Of a stretch of 64,000 bases of DNA, positions 16,799 through 25,951 are shown one piece after another. How positions within the stretch are numbered: the first letter of the stretch is position 1; the number at the start of each line of letters is the position of its first letter. Both the position numbers and the translations under genes were made by a program. Source of the stretch: Hyphomonas sp. Mor2 (GTDB lineage Bacteria; Pseudomonadota; Alphaproteobacteria; Caulobacterales; Hyphomonadaceae). The notes below the pieces were generated by a model. The model was not told where the DNA came from and did not search any database. It worked only from the letters and a program-made list of their open reading frames with translations. The stretch is from NCBI RefSeq assembly GCF_001854405.1, contig NZ_CP017718.1, forward strand, positions 930,001-994,000, written 5' to 3'.

Positions 16799-19700
16799 GT
16801 GTTGGATAAATCTGTTGGTATATTTCTTAGTCATTCAACTCGGAACAAGTCTGCAACAAAAAAACTAACTCAAGCGCTTAAGAAGAACTTCACAGTTTAT
16901 TACTCCGAACATGACAATCAGCTCGGTGAGTCTTGGGTAAAGCGCCTAACGGACGAAATGCGCCAATGTGCGGTCGTCGTAATTTATCTTACCAAAGACT
17001 GGCTTAAGAATAAGAAGTGGTGCCGCGCCGAGTTTTACGCTGCTTTAATGGCCGGCAAGAAAATAGTCGTTGTCAACGCAATGCGTGGAAAGGATCACGA
17101 TGATCCAATTTTGCCCCTCTTGCAGGACTTTCGCACCACCAGACGAGGCAAGGTCGATTTCGACGATATTGTAACAGAAATTTCAAAACTCGTCCCGGCT
17201 AGCAGCGTTTCTGTATGGCCAGGCGATCGATCTCCATATCCAGGAATGAACGCGCTCGATATCGAAGATGCGCCTGTTTTTTTTGGTCGCGACGAAGTGA
17301 CTCAAAAGCTGGTCGATAAAGTCAATCGGAGTATCGACCTCTTCGAGACCGAAAACTTAATCTTGATGTATGGACCGTCCGGTGCGGGTAAATCTTCCAT
17401 TTTAAGGGCGGGATTGGTCGCGAGGCTTCGCAAAATGCCCAAGCGCTGTGAGGCCAAAGATCCTGTTTTTCCCGACGCATTTTCGGCGCATGTGCATCAA
17501 CTTGAAAGCGAAGGCTGGTTTCAGGAAAAAAGAGCGCGCAACCAACCGAAGCTCATTCTCTCGATTGATCAATTCGAAGAGGTGTTTAACTTAGAAGGTG
17601 CGCGCTACGCAGAATTTGAGGCGGCATTGTTGCAGTGTCTCTCAACCCGAGACGTCTTGGTCACTGCTACAATGAGATCGGATTTCATGCCGAACTTGCA
17701 ACAAGTCGACCAATTGTCAGGTCGCTGGGATGGCGTCTCTATCGACCGCGTCGCGCAGATGGATTTGTCCAAAATTATCGAACTGCCAGCAAATCGAGCT
17801 CAGTTTAGCGTTGATGAAAATCTGATAGCAGCGTTATCGCGAGATGCGGAACACCTGGATGACGCGCTGCCGCTACTTGCATTTACGCTGCAACGTATTT
17901 GGCGAAGGGCCAATGAGCGCAATAGCAAAGAATTGAGCCTCCAGGATTATGAGGCTCTGTTCAGTTCAGGCCCCGAAAACGTCAATGGTCTGGAGGCGGT
18001 CTTGGTGCAAAATGCCCGCACTGCCATTGATGAATTGGATCTCGACGATGATCAGTATCTCCTTATTCGAAGAGCATTCATTCCGCACTTGGTGGATCTT
18101 TCCGAAACCGGCGCGGCGATACGCCGCCGGGCACCTCGAACGAGTTTTCAACCCGAAACGTTAGATTTGCTCAGTCGATTGGCTGCGCCACAATGGCGCT
18201 TGATTAACTCCTGCAGTTTGCCAGATGGCTCGCCTGGGTTTGAAGTGACGCACGAAGCTCTTCTGCGACGATGGCCGCTCTTGTCAGACATTATTTCCGA
18301 CGAAGCAGAGAATCTACAATCGGTGCGACGAGCGGAGATAGAAGCGACGCAATGGGCAACTGCGGAAGATAACACCGATGATTATTTGAATCTGACCGGT
18401 GAACGCCTTGCCAATATCTTGGAGCTTAGGACAAACGATCTTTATCGAACAAGACTAGAGCCAATTTCTGCATATATCGCGCAATGCCGCAAAGCTCAGA
18501 ATGAAAGAACTCGAGAACAATCAGCCCTTCGCGAATTAGCACTGCGCCGAATTGATGATCAGCACCTAGCCCACGTTACGGCGCTCAATCAGCAAAAGCG
18601 TTTCCACGAGAGCCTGGCCTATGCCGAACGTGAATTAAGAAGCTTGGCGCCTGAAGCTATTCCCCGATCACTCGGTGGTATTTGCATTGCTGCAGCGCAG
18701 ACGCGCAGTCAAGCCGTACAGAAACTTTCCAATTCGACGCTCACGTGCTTTGCAGAAGTTTCGGATGGTTCTCGTCAGTTTTTGGCCGATGCCAAAGGGC
18801 AATTCTATTGTCTCAGTGCAAATTCCCCGGACGTCGACCTGTGGGATCTCAATCTTGGAAATGGCGTTCCATTGTGCATGGCGTATTTGCCTTGCACAGG
18901 CCAAGCACTGGTGGGTTTTGACAACGGTCGCTTGGTCTCGGTCGATACGATTGAGCGGATTGTGTCTGAGCCTATCGAGCCAATGAACTCCGAAATCATG
19001 TGCCTTCAAGCAGATGAGGCGAGCCGCGTATTGATGATCGGCGCGAGAAGTGGCGAATGTTTGTTTTTGGATGTCGACAACATGATCGCTCTAGAGGCAG
19101 GATCGAGGCGGCATCAGGATCGTGTCACGGGGAGCATATTTCTTCCTCAAACTAACCGCTTCGTCTCATTTTCTTGGGACCATTCGATCGGCATATGGGA
19201 CCTGAACGCGGAGACGAAGGCGAAATTCGTTCAACACCACTCTTCTATTGTTTGCGGGGTTGTCGCCGCGCCGGATGAGCGCTCGATATTGAGTTGGAGT
19301 TTAGACGGTCGTTGTGTCATCAGCGATCTGAAAGGGCGTGCCATTAGCCAATTGCCAGCCGACAAAGACGCGGCCGCGGTAGTTGCAGCGACGTTTGGTT
19401 CAAGCGCAAACAAAGTTTTTTTTGCGCGTGCAGATGGTACCGTTTGGCGATGGCATACGTCTCAAAGCGATGGCGGTGCACTTTCCGAAATCGACATTGG
19501 ATTTGATTTTGCCAATGATCAGCGCATCATTAATCTCATCGCGTCGGGTGATGGCCGATTTTTGACAATTGTAACGCTTGATGGCCGGGTGATGATCGTC
19601 GCACTTTCCATGCGATGGCTGATGCACACACAAAGTGTCGGCGCAGAGATTGTTCGATCATACCTGTCCTCAGACCGGACGAGAATCTACATTCTGCAAG

Positions 19701-21481
19701 CCGATGGTCACCTTAGCGTTTTTTCTCCGGAGAACTTGCCACTCACTCACGAGTTCGTGCCTCAGATCGAAGACCTGCCTCCGAGCGGTAATCGCGAAGA
19801 GTTATTGGAGGCTGTCATCAGTCTCCAGAAAAAGCAGGAAAGCTCGAAAGTAGATGGCAACTCCGCGACTTCAAATCATCATGTGGCATGGCCCATCGTT
19901 CGGCCGCTTGGACAATCGAAATTCATCGAAGCCAGCAATAGTTTAATCGGCATTGTAGATTTTAATCAGCAACAAGGCATCAAAACGCGGCTGCCCGCCA
20001 AGTTTGGCCGCGTCAGGGACTTTGGTCCCGCAGCTTCAGCCGACATCGTGCGGGTTCTCACCACGACTGATGACTTGCTAGATTTGCAATCCAAAACCCT
20101 GGAGTTATCGCAGCACGCAGAAGCTGATGCTTTCGGTTCAAGCGTTCACCTGATGCCGGGCTCGAACAGATTATTGTCCGTTCAAATGGATGGAACGTGG
20201 CGCCTTCACGAGGATCTAACCGACAATGAAGGCGATGAAATTCGCTCTACGACGGATCCGGCTAAATTTTTAGCGGTATCTGCCGATGGCGCTATGTTTG
20301 CGGCAGCCACGATCCATAATGACGTTCAGTTTATTCGACCCAGCAATCAAACGGAATTCACTTTAAATCGACGCTACAATGTAACGGGCAAGATCCAATT
20401 CGCTCCAAGTGGCGGTTACTTCGCTTTTCCTGTTTATAAGTCAAATGTGGTTGTCTTCGAAACTGCCCGTTCTAAAGGCGAGTTTCGGACCAGTCATATT
20501 AGGTTGCCCGATGCCGATTTGATCAGAATTCTGTCTTGGGCGCCGAACAATAGAAGTTTGATTGCTGTTCACAGAGATGGCGCTTGCCACATCATTCGAA
20601 GGAGAAAGACCGGCTGGGTCGCAGTTCCTGTTCAGCTTGAGGGTCGCTTTTTCCGACACCTGGCTTGGACGAACGATAATCGAGGCTTCGCGATAACTTC
20701 GGAAATCGGAATCGAGGTTTTCGACGCTGCGAGCTTGAAACGGACAAGCTTTGTGCCCGACGAAGATGCAATCGGGGTAGGGCCTATGGGGACTGACATG
20801 CCGGCCATTTGGCGGCGGGGAACGCGGATCGCGATCGATTCAGATGACGGCCAGGCTCAATTTCCGATCACGCGTGCTCAACCCGTCAGCCTCGATCCTA
20901 AGGACGGGAACAACGAAGCAGATCTGTACCAGTTCAAGATCAAGAAGAGTCGATTAAGAGTATCGCGAAAAAATGGTGATGTTTGGCAGGTGAATGTAAA
21001 AGAGCCGCAGCGCGTTCACGCATGCTCAAAGACAGGCCTGTTCATTATCAGCAAAGCCAACAATCGCACCTCAATTGGAAAATTCAGACCTCATGCTCGC
21101 GGCATTCGCGATATTCAAGCGACTTTTGAGACCTGGTGTTTTGATCCCAAAGGCGACTTCATCGCTCTTCTCGAAGGATCGGCGTTGCGCATTTTCGATG
21201 CCGTATTGGGAATTGAGATCTATGCTCTAGATCTGCCCAAGCGTGAACGTATTGCGCTCGGTTATTCCAAAGTTGAAGACGCCTTTACGATGGCATTCGC
21301 GCCTCAAGATGTGCTCACGATCGATCTGGAACCGTTTCGCTTGAGAGGTGATGCGCTGCTTGAAGAGATTGGACTGAATGCTGACTTTGCAGCCGAAGAT
21401 GAAAGCGCCTGGATCGAACATGCGCGTTTCGAGCTGATTTCAAACACCGAACAAAATGATGAGAAGGTGCACCATGGCTAG
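16799..21481 (+). CDS. TIR - STAND NTPase (nSTAND1) - WD40 propeller protein
   Basis: A 1560-residue protein. Residues about 5-125: TIR domain (VGIFLSHSTRNKSATKKL; WCRAEF with the putative NADase Glu about residue 78). About 146-166: PYPGMNALDIEDAPVFFGRD, the lead-in of the nSTAND1 family. Walker A GPSGAGKSS (192-200) and Walker B LILSIDQFEEVF (252-263) look intact. A helical arm follows to about 620, then WD40-type blades (for example SWDHSIGIWDLN) to near the end. STAND proteins detect a ligand, oligomerise and activate the effector domain; a TIR effector would deplete NAD+ and abort infection. The GTG at 16799 has GGTGGGGA five bases upstream; an upstream GTG at 16787 lacks one. It overlaps the S1-like gene by 8 bases. 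Confidence 0.9.
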   Translation: MLDKSVGIFLSHSTRNKSATKKLTQALKKNFTVYYSEHDNQLGESWVKRLTDEMRQCAVVVIYLTKDWLKNKKWCRAEFYAALMAGKKIVVVNAMRGKDHDDPILPLLQDFRTTRRGKVDFDDIVTEISKLVPASSVSVWPGDRSPYPGMNALDIEDAPVFFGRDEVTQKLVDKVNRSIDLFETENLILMYGPSGAGKSSILRAGLVARLRKMPKRCEAKDPVFPDAFSAHVHQLESEGWFQEKRARNQPKLILSIDQFEEVFNLEGARYAEFEAALLQCLSTRDVLVTATMRSDFMPNLQQVDQLSGRWDGVSIDRVAQMDLSKIIELPANRAQFSVDENLIAALSRDAEHLDDALPLLAFTLQRIWRRANERNSKELSLQDYEALFSSGPENVNGLEAVLVQNARTAIDELDLDDDQYLLIRRAFIPHLVDLSETGAAIRRRAPRTSFQPETLDLLSRLAAPQWRLINSCSLPDGSPGFEVTHEALLRRWPLLSDIISDEAENLQSVRRAEIEATQWATAEDNTDDYLNLTGERLANILELRTNDLYRTRLEPISAYIAQCRKAQNERTREQSALRELALRRIDDQHLAHVTALNQQKRFHESLAYAERELRSLAPEAIPRSLGGICIAAAQTRSQAVQKLSNSTLTCFAEVSDGSRQFLADAKGQFYCLSANSPDVDLWDLNLGNGVPLCMAYLPCTGQALVGFDNGRLVSVDTIERIVSEPIEPMNSEIMCLQADEASRVLMIGARSGECLFLDVDNMIALEAGSRRHQDRVTGSIFLPQTNRFVSFSWDHSIGIWDLNAETKAKFVQHHSSIVCGVVAAPDERSILSWSLDGRCVISDLKGRAISQLPADKDAAAVVAATFGSSANKVFFARADGTVWRWHTSQSDGGALSEIDIGFDFANDQRIINLIASGDGRFLTIVTLDGRVMIVALSMRWLMHTQSVGAEIVRSYLSSDRTRIYILQADGHLSVFSPENLPLTHEFVPQIEDLPPSGNREELLEAVISLQKKQESSKVDGNSATSNHHVAWPIVRPLGQSKFIEASNSLIGIVDFNQQQGIKTRLPAKFGRVRDFGPAASADIVRVLTTTDDLLDLQSKTLELSQHAEADAFGSSVHLMPGSNRLLSVQMDGTWRLHEDLTDNEGDEIRSTTDPAKFLAVSADGAMFAAATIHNDVQFIRPSNQTEFTLNRRYNVTGKIQFAPSGGYFAFPVYKSNVVVFETARSKGEFRTSHIRLPDADLIRILSWAPNNRSLIAVHRDGACHIIRRRKTGWVAVPVQLEGRFFRHLAWTNDNRGFAITSEIGIEVFDAASLKRTSFVPDEDAIGVGPMGTDMPAIWRRGTRIAIDSDDGQAQFPITRAQPVSLDPKDGNNEADLYQFKIKKSRLRVSRKNGDVWQVNVKEPQRVHACSKTGLFIISKANNRTSIGKFRPHARGIRDIQATFETWCFDPKGDFIALLEGSALRIFDAVLGIEIYALDLPKRERIALGYSKVEDAFTMAFAPQDVLTIDLEPFRLRGDALLEEIGLNADFAAEDESAWIEHARFELISNTEQNDEKVHHG

Positions 21482-22586
21482 CTTGGAAGTCGCATCAGTC
21501 AGGCCAAAAGGGAGCATACGCTCCTATTTGGAGGAACTCTATTTTGGCGAAGCGAATGAGACGCTCGCGCGATTGGTTTTGGGGACCGTGGAGGAGATCC
21601 AAGAAGATGGCATAGTCATTGGGTTTGGGGCTGATCAAAGCGCGTTCGTCTCGACAATCGATGGCGGACCTGATGTCCAATCACTGGAACGTGGCGCACT
21701 GGTTGAAACACTCGTGCGTGACGCCCATTCTTCGAGTGTCTCGATCACAGTTTCCGTCGAAGAAATTGCAAACTACAAAAAATGGAACACTCTGAGACAA
21801 CTTATGAAGTGGCGAGATGAGGTCAGCGCACGTGTCGTTCGGATAACAACGGGTGGTTACACCGTGCTGATGACAATCAAGCATGGCCAGCATTCAATTG
21901 ATCAAAAAGCCTTCCTGCCTGGTAGCCAGGCGTTTGCGACCCCGCAGGAAGACGTTAAAAATCGGGCAGACTTGCTCGACCAAACGCTGCCCGTGTTTAT
22001 TCTTTCGGCCGAGGAGTTGCGTGATAACATTGTGGTCTCCCATCGCGCGCTTATTGAGGCTCGAAGAAAGACTGAACGCCGCGTCTTCATATCGAACTTG
22101 TCCGAGGGAGATATCGTATCTGGCGTGGTCAAAAACATCGTGGACTACGGCGCCTTTGTTTCGGTGGATGGTTATGATGGACTGCTTCACATTAACGAGA
22201 TGAGTTACGAGCGTTTCTCTCATCCATCAGAAAAGCTTCAAATCGGGGACACTATCCAGGCGAAAGTCATTTCCACAGATCCCGATAATGATCGGTTCAG
22301 CTTGAGCATTAAAGCACTGCTACCAGACCCTTGGTTGGAAGTTGAAGGCAAGTTGTTCGTCGGTCAAAAGATCAAATGCCAGGTCAGCAATATTGTCGAC
22401 TATGGTGTGTTTTTGGTCATCCGAACGGGATTTGAAGGATTAATGCATGTCTCAAACATCGCTGACATTGATGATGGTGCGTCGCTGATGGACTTGTTCA
22501 CTGTCGGAGATGAGGTTTTGGTGGAAATTGCCGAAATCGATATTGACCAACGGCGAGTATCACTTCGGCAAGCTGTCCGCGAGTAG
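21474..22586 (+). CDS. Truncated ribosomal protein S1-like protein (four S1 domains)
   Basis: A 370-residue protein made of four S1/OB-fold domains. Domains 1-2 (about residues 28-95 and 110-180) are divergent. Domain 3 (about 202-270; GVVKNIVDYGAFVSVDGYDG, LLHINEM, HPSEKLQIGD) and domain 4 (about 288-360; VSNIVDYGVFLVI, GLMHVSNI) match the corresponding domains of bacterial RpsA, including the DPW linker between them. The last one or two domains of a full RpsA are absent. The ATG at 21474 overlaps the end of the TIR-STAND gene by 8 bases, so the two are translationally coupled. It is too divergent and short to be the housekeeping S1; a decoy, ligand or RNA sensor for the STAND protein is inferred. 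Confidence 0.85.
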   Translation: MASLEVASVRPKGSIRSYLEELYFGEANETLARLVLGTVEEIQEDGIVIGFGADQSAFVSTIDGGPDVQSLERGALVETLVRDAHSSSVSITVSVEEIANYKKWNTLRQLMKWRDEVSARVVRITTGGYTVLMTIKHGQHSIDQKAFLPGSQAFATPQEDVKNRADLLDQTLPVFILSAEELRDNIVVSHRALIEARRKTERRVFISNLSEGDIVSGVVKNIVDYGAFVSVDGYDGLLHINEMSYERFSHPSEKLQIGDTIQAKVISTDPDNDRFSLSIKALLPDPWLEVEGKLFVGQKIKCQVSNIVDYGVFLVIRTGFEGLMHVSNIADIDDGASLMDLFTVGDEVLVEIAEIDIDQRRVSLRQAVRE

Positions 22587-22665
22587 GAATTGGAGAGTCT
22601 GACGCCGCCCGTGCGTAGCCGCCAGGCGCGCCATTTTCAGTGATTGGAAGAGGCGGAAGGGAACC

Positions 22666-22719
22666 GTCAGTCTAATACGAACCCGTCTCCTGGAACGTTT
22701 TGGGAAGGGCACGTTTTGC
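22666..22719 (+). repeat. Module-boundary repeat, copy 2
   Basis: Begins GTCAGTCTAATACGAACCCG; the first 40 nt match the other copies well and the tail (GGCACGTTTTGC) is the most diverged. It separates the S1-like gene from the oppositely oriented 926-aa gene. The intervening 22587-22665 and 22720-22778 hold nothing recognisable. Confidence 0.7.
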
Positions 22720-22778
22720 AATTCTACCTATATTCGCTCTGCAAAACATCGTTTGAACCTGATCTCCCATTACAGCTT

Positions 22779-25559
22779 CTAGTTTCGAATCGTATGACGG
22801 AAGAACTTCTCCGTCTCGGGATGAAGATCGTTTGATAGTCTCAACAATGAAACTAACCGTTGGCCGTCGCGCGCAATCTCAGCTGGGTCTTTATCATAGT
22901 TGTACAAGAGGCCCGGGATTTCCAAAAACTTCGCATTTTGCCGCCCGACACCGTGTCGAATGACGACACCATCAACATCAAACTTTCGCTTTTTAGACAT
23001 CATTCTACGCTCAATTCTCAAGGTGCCTTTTTTGTATCCGGATATGCTGCCTCGGATGAATTTTACTTTTCCCTTTTTGTATAGACACCAGATCAGCAGC
23101 CGGTGTGCCAAAGCGGAGTCAGCCCAGAACGGCTGCGGATCGACGGATACATTCTGAACATTCACATCGTTTAGTTCGATGGCCATCGAGTCCAAAAACA
23201 AGTCGACGTCGAAGCCCGCCATTGTTTGTTCAATCTGAGCGAGCCTATCTTCTTCGCCCTCAACCAGCTTGAACCGATCAGAATTGAAGAGGTCACGCAG
23301 GGCATGCGCAAATACAAGTAGATCGCGTCGATTAGACCAGACAGCAGCGCCTAGATCTGCTCGAATAAGGTTGTTCATCTTTTGGATAAATTTAGCATGC
23401 CATTTCGGGTTCTCAAATTCTTTGATGCAAATCCGCAATATGTCTACAAGCGCGCCGTCACCTGAGCCAGACACAACAAATACTGCGCTCCCGTCCGGCT
23501 CATGGCGAAACTTTTGGACATCGTTTATCCAATACGTCTCGTTGATAAGTTTGCGCAGGGGAAGTTTGATTTGATTCTCATCAAGCCACTTTTCTGGCTT
23601 TTCTTCGCCGTATCCGGTCGCAAAAATCACGATGTCGCAATCGACGGTATCCCACCGATATAGCTGCTTCGTATCCTCTGGTTTGCCGTCAACTCCAGCG
23701 GCTGCTGCTTCGCGCACGAAATCCTCGTTATGAGCGGCCAACGCAGCTTGCCACTGTTCTTGAGTCTTATTGAAGGCTGCTTCGCTGATTGAGCCATCGC
23801 GTTTGGGCTTTTTCGTTAAGTCAATCGGCTTGTCTGGGAACGCGAGACGCGACAAGTAGTGTTTGCCATTGTTGATATCGAAATAATATCCGCGCACCTT
23901 GAAATCACGATAGAGCGTTAGCGCATGTCGGTCCCCCTGCGCATTGATTTGCTTTTGATACGCATAGAAGCTTTTCTCCAACTTTTTAAAAACCCGTCGG
24001 GCTGAGCTTTCGACGTTCCAATTCAGAGCGCGAATTGGAAAATCCGTTCGATTACGGTCGGAGCCAGCGCTTGGCCAATCATAGAAAAAAGGATGCAGTG
24101 TGCGGTGATCACAATTGCGCTGCAAAGGCATTAGGTGATCTGATTTTTCGAGTAAAACAACGCGAGCTCCAACTTCGCGCGCTGCGATTGCAGCCGACAC
24201 ACCGCTCACGCCTCCGCCCACTATGCCGATCTTCGTGTTCGACTTGATCTTTCCTGCTTTCCACAAGGCGTGGATGAGTGTCAGCGCTCTAGATTGTTGT
24301 GTATAAACGGTTTTCTTGCGCTCGAAGCATCCGAGAATATACACGTCGTGCCTGCGAAAATGCTTGTCGCGTTGGAGCGACATCGCGTCGAGGATTTGTT
24401 CGTGGTCAATCTCATCGATTTTTACCGAATGCCGAGTTTGCTGCTGTTTCCCGTCAATTCCACGGACTTTGATATCGTTTCGGAAAAACTCAATGTCTTC
24501 TCTTGGGATCTTATCGATTTTGAAGTTCAAGTCGTTTCGGTCTGAGTTATGACGACAGAAAGCTAGAATTTCACCGTCATATCCCGAGTAACGTGTCTCA
24601 AAGTCTCCATTGGCCTCCAATGTATCTAGCAGGGTATCTGCGTCAGCAACGCCTACGCGCGGGCCCAGCGGGCGGACGACTTGCCAACCGGTTTGTAGCG
24701 CTGTTGGAAATAAACCCTTCTTGCCAGATCGCTTTCTCAGGTACTGTAATCGTGCCCTGAATTTCTTGTGAAACGTTTTATCTTTTAGCGCGAGCAAAGC
24801 GGCGTATGAGCCGAGTGTCCTTATGCCGTGATATACAATCAGAGGACGCTTCTCCCAATTATCCGAAAACACATTGGGCATGATCGTTTCGATGAAATGA
24901 TCGTATATTGGGTAGTCTTCTGCGGGAGCGACACTTTTACCTCGAACTTTCAAATCTCGCTCAATGCGTGCCGACAATGTTGGAAACCGCCGATCATTCC
25001 GCCAGCGAACATACCGGTTCACGCTGAACAAATTGATCTTCGGACGTTCTAGCGCACCAGGGTCAAAGAAGGGGGGCGATTGGAGGCAATTATAGTAATG
25101 ATGGATGATACGCCGAGCGTGCTTATCAAGCACATCCATATCGGCGAACAACCTGCCGTCATAGTCTTCTCTATGGATGTGGTTGTAGTCCATTTTGAAG
25201 GTGTGATTGACGTGCCTTTGGTAGAACTGTGATTTGCCCGATAAAGTGGCTTCGTACTCCATCCCAATACGCGAAACGACATTCGACCTTGGCCCGCCGA
25301 TTGCGATTATATGGCCATCCAAGTTTGGGACCGAAAGTCGATCAGATATGTAATGAACGTGTATCTGGTCGTTTCCGGATCTACCCTTTTCATGGAATTG
25401 TTCGAACTGAATTATCTTCATTATTAGAGCCGAGGGGCGTCCAAGTGTGGTTGGATGCCCGGACTCAAGGCAAAGATGTAACGGTGCTTTTCCAAATTCT
25501 TGATCAAGAATGTTTTTTATTGGCCGAAGGTAGTGCTGTTCGGTATTTTTCTTCGTCAC
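22779..25559 (-). CDS. Uncharacterised 926-aa protein with FAD/NAD-binding Rossmann domain
   Basis: Not recognised as a named family. Residues about 1-420 have no assignable domain; the stretch with HIIAIGGPRSNVVSRIG (about residues 82-98) looks like a nucleotide- or sugar-binding loop. From about 445 a dinucleotide-binding fold starts (IGIVGGGVSGVSAAIAAREV, then VVLLEKS) followed by HPFFYDWP. A second dinucleotide motif, DIVIFATGYGEE, is typical of FAD/NAD oxidoreductases. The C-terminal region contains VVIRHGVG. The gene is alone between two boundary repeats and opposite in strand to its neighbours. The start is a GTG with a G-rich site before it; Met47 is an alternative. A defence role is inferred from position only. 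Confidence 0.75.
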   Translation of the reverse strand: MTKKNTEQHYLRPIKNILDQEFGKAPLHLCLESGHPTTLGRPSALIMKIIQFEQFHEKGRSGNDQIHVHYISDRLSVPNLDGHIIAIGGPRSNVVSRIGMEYEATLSGKSQFYQRHVNHTFKMDYNHIHREDYDGRLFADMDVLDKHARRIIHHYYNCLQSPPFFDPGALERPKINLFSVNRYVRWRNDRRFPTLSARIERDLKVRGKSVAPAEDYPIYDHFIETIMPNVFSDNWEKRPLIVYHGIRTLGSYAALLALKDKTFHKKFRARLQYLRKRSGKKGLFPTALQTGWQVVRPLGPRVGVADADTLLDTLEANGDFETRYSGYDGEILAFCRHNSDRNDLNFKIDKIPREDIEFFRNDIKVRGIDGKQQQTRHSVKIDEIDHEQILDAMSLQRDKHFRRHDVYILGCFERKKTVYTQQSRALTLIHALWKAGKIKSNTKIGIVGGGVSGVSAAIAAREVGARVVLLEKSDHLMPLQRNCDHRTLHPFFYDWPSAGSDRNRTDFPIRALNWNVESSARRVFKKLEKSFYAYQKQINAQGDRHALTLYRDFKVRGYYFDINNGKHYLSRLAFPDKPIDLTKKPKRDGSISEAAFNKTQEQWQAALAAHNEDFVREAAAAGVDGKPEDTKQLYRWDTVDCDIVIFATGYGEEKPEKWLDENQIKLPLRKLINETYWINDVQKFRHEPDGSAVFVVSGSGDGALVDILRICIKEFENPKWHAKFIQKMNNLIRADLGAAVWSNRRDLLVFAHALRDLFNSDRFKLVEGEEDRLAQIEQTMAGFDVDLFLDSMAIELNDVNVQNVSVDPQPFWADSALAHRLLIWCLYKKGKVKFIRGSISGYKKGTLRIERRMMSKKRKFDVDGVVIRHGVGRQNAKFLEIPGLLYNYDKDPAEIARDGQRLVSLLRLSNDLHPETEKFFRHTIRN

Positions 25560-25623
25560 TTATTGCCCCCACGCAAGTAGTGCAAAAAAAGCATCAGGAA
25601 AACAAAGCTCTGTCAAGGGTGCG

Positions 25624-25677
25624 GTCGGTCTAATGCGAACTCGTCTCCAGCAGCGTTTGGGGTAGGGGTTCTTATCC
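25624..25677 (+). repeat. Module-boundary repeat, copy 3
   Basis: Begins GTCGGTCTAATGCGAACTCG and ends GGTTCTTATCC, closest to copies 1 and 4. It lies between the 926-aa gene and the transglycosylase/TIR-muramidase module. Confidence 0.75.
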
Positions 25678-25815
25678 AGCCAAAAACGGGAGCTTGAATG
25701 AGGCGCTTTTCGATTGGATCTTGCTGGCGAAGATCGAGAGAAGTCGCCTGGGCTAGGGCGGATTCCTTTGACCGTTCTATTTCATAGTTGCCCTTTCGAT
25801 GTGCAGTCGAAAAAA

Positions 25816-25834
25816 CGGGAGGAATTTTCTCCCG
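25816..25834 (-). terminator. Possible minus-strand terminator
   Basis: CGGGAG-GAATTTT-CTCCCG with six A residues (25810-25815) on its left, so on the minus strand a 6-bp stem is followed by a T-run. It would stop transcription entering the 926-aa gene from the right. The rest of the gap 25678-25951 shows no gene. Confidence 0.4.
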
Positions 25835-25951
25835 CTTCAAACAAAACGGAAGATGCGCTCGTCGTCGAGCAATTCGACGTCAAGGGCCCCTTTTCATCTA
25901 ATGAGCGTCGGAATAAGCTCCCGAAATTCGAAAATCCGAGGGGGCGGCAAC

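Noticed and set aside
21474-22586. Housekeeping ribosomal protein S1 (rpsA)
   Set aside because: Too short, with divergent first domains, coupled to a TIR-STAND gene on an accessory island; the usual cmk or ihfB neighbours are absent.
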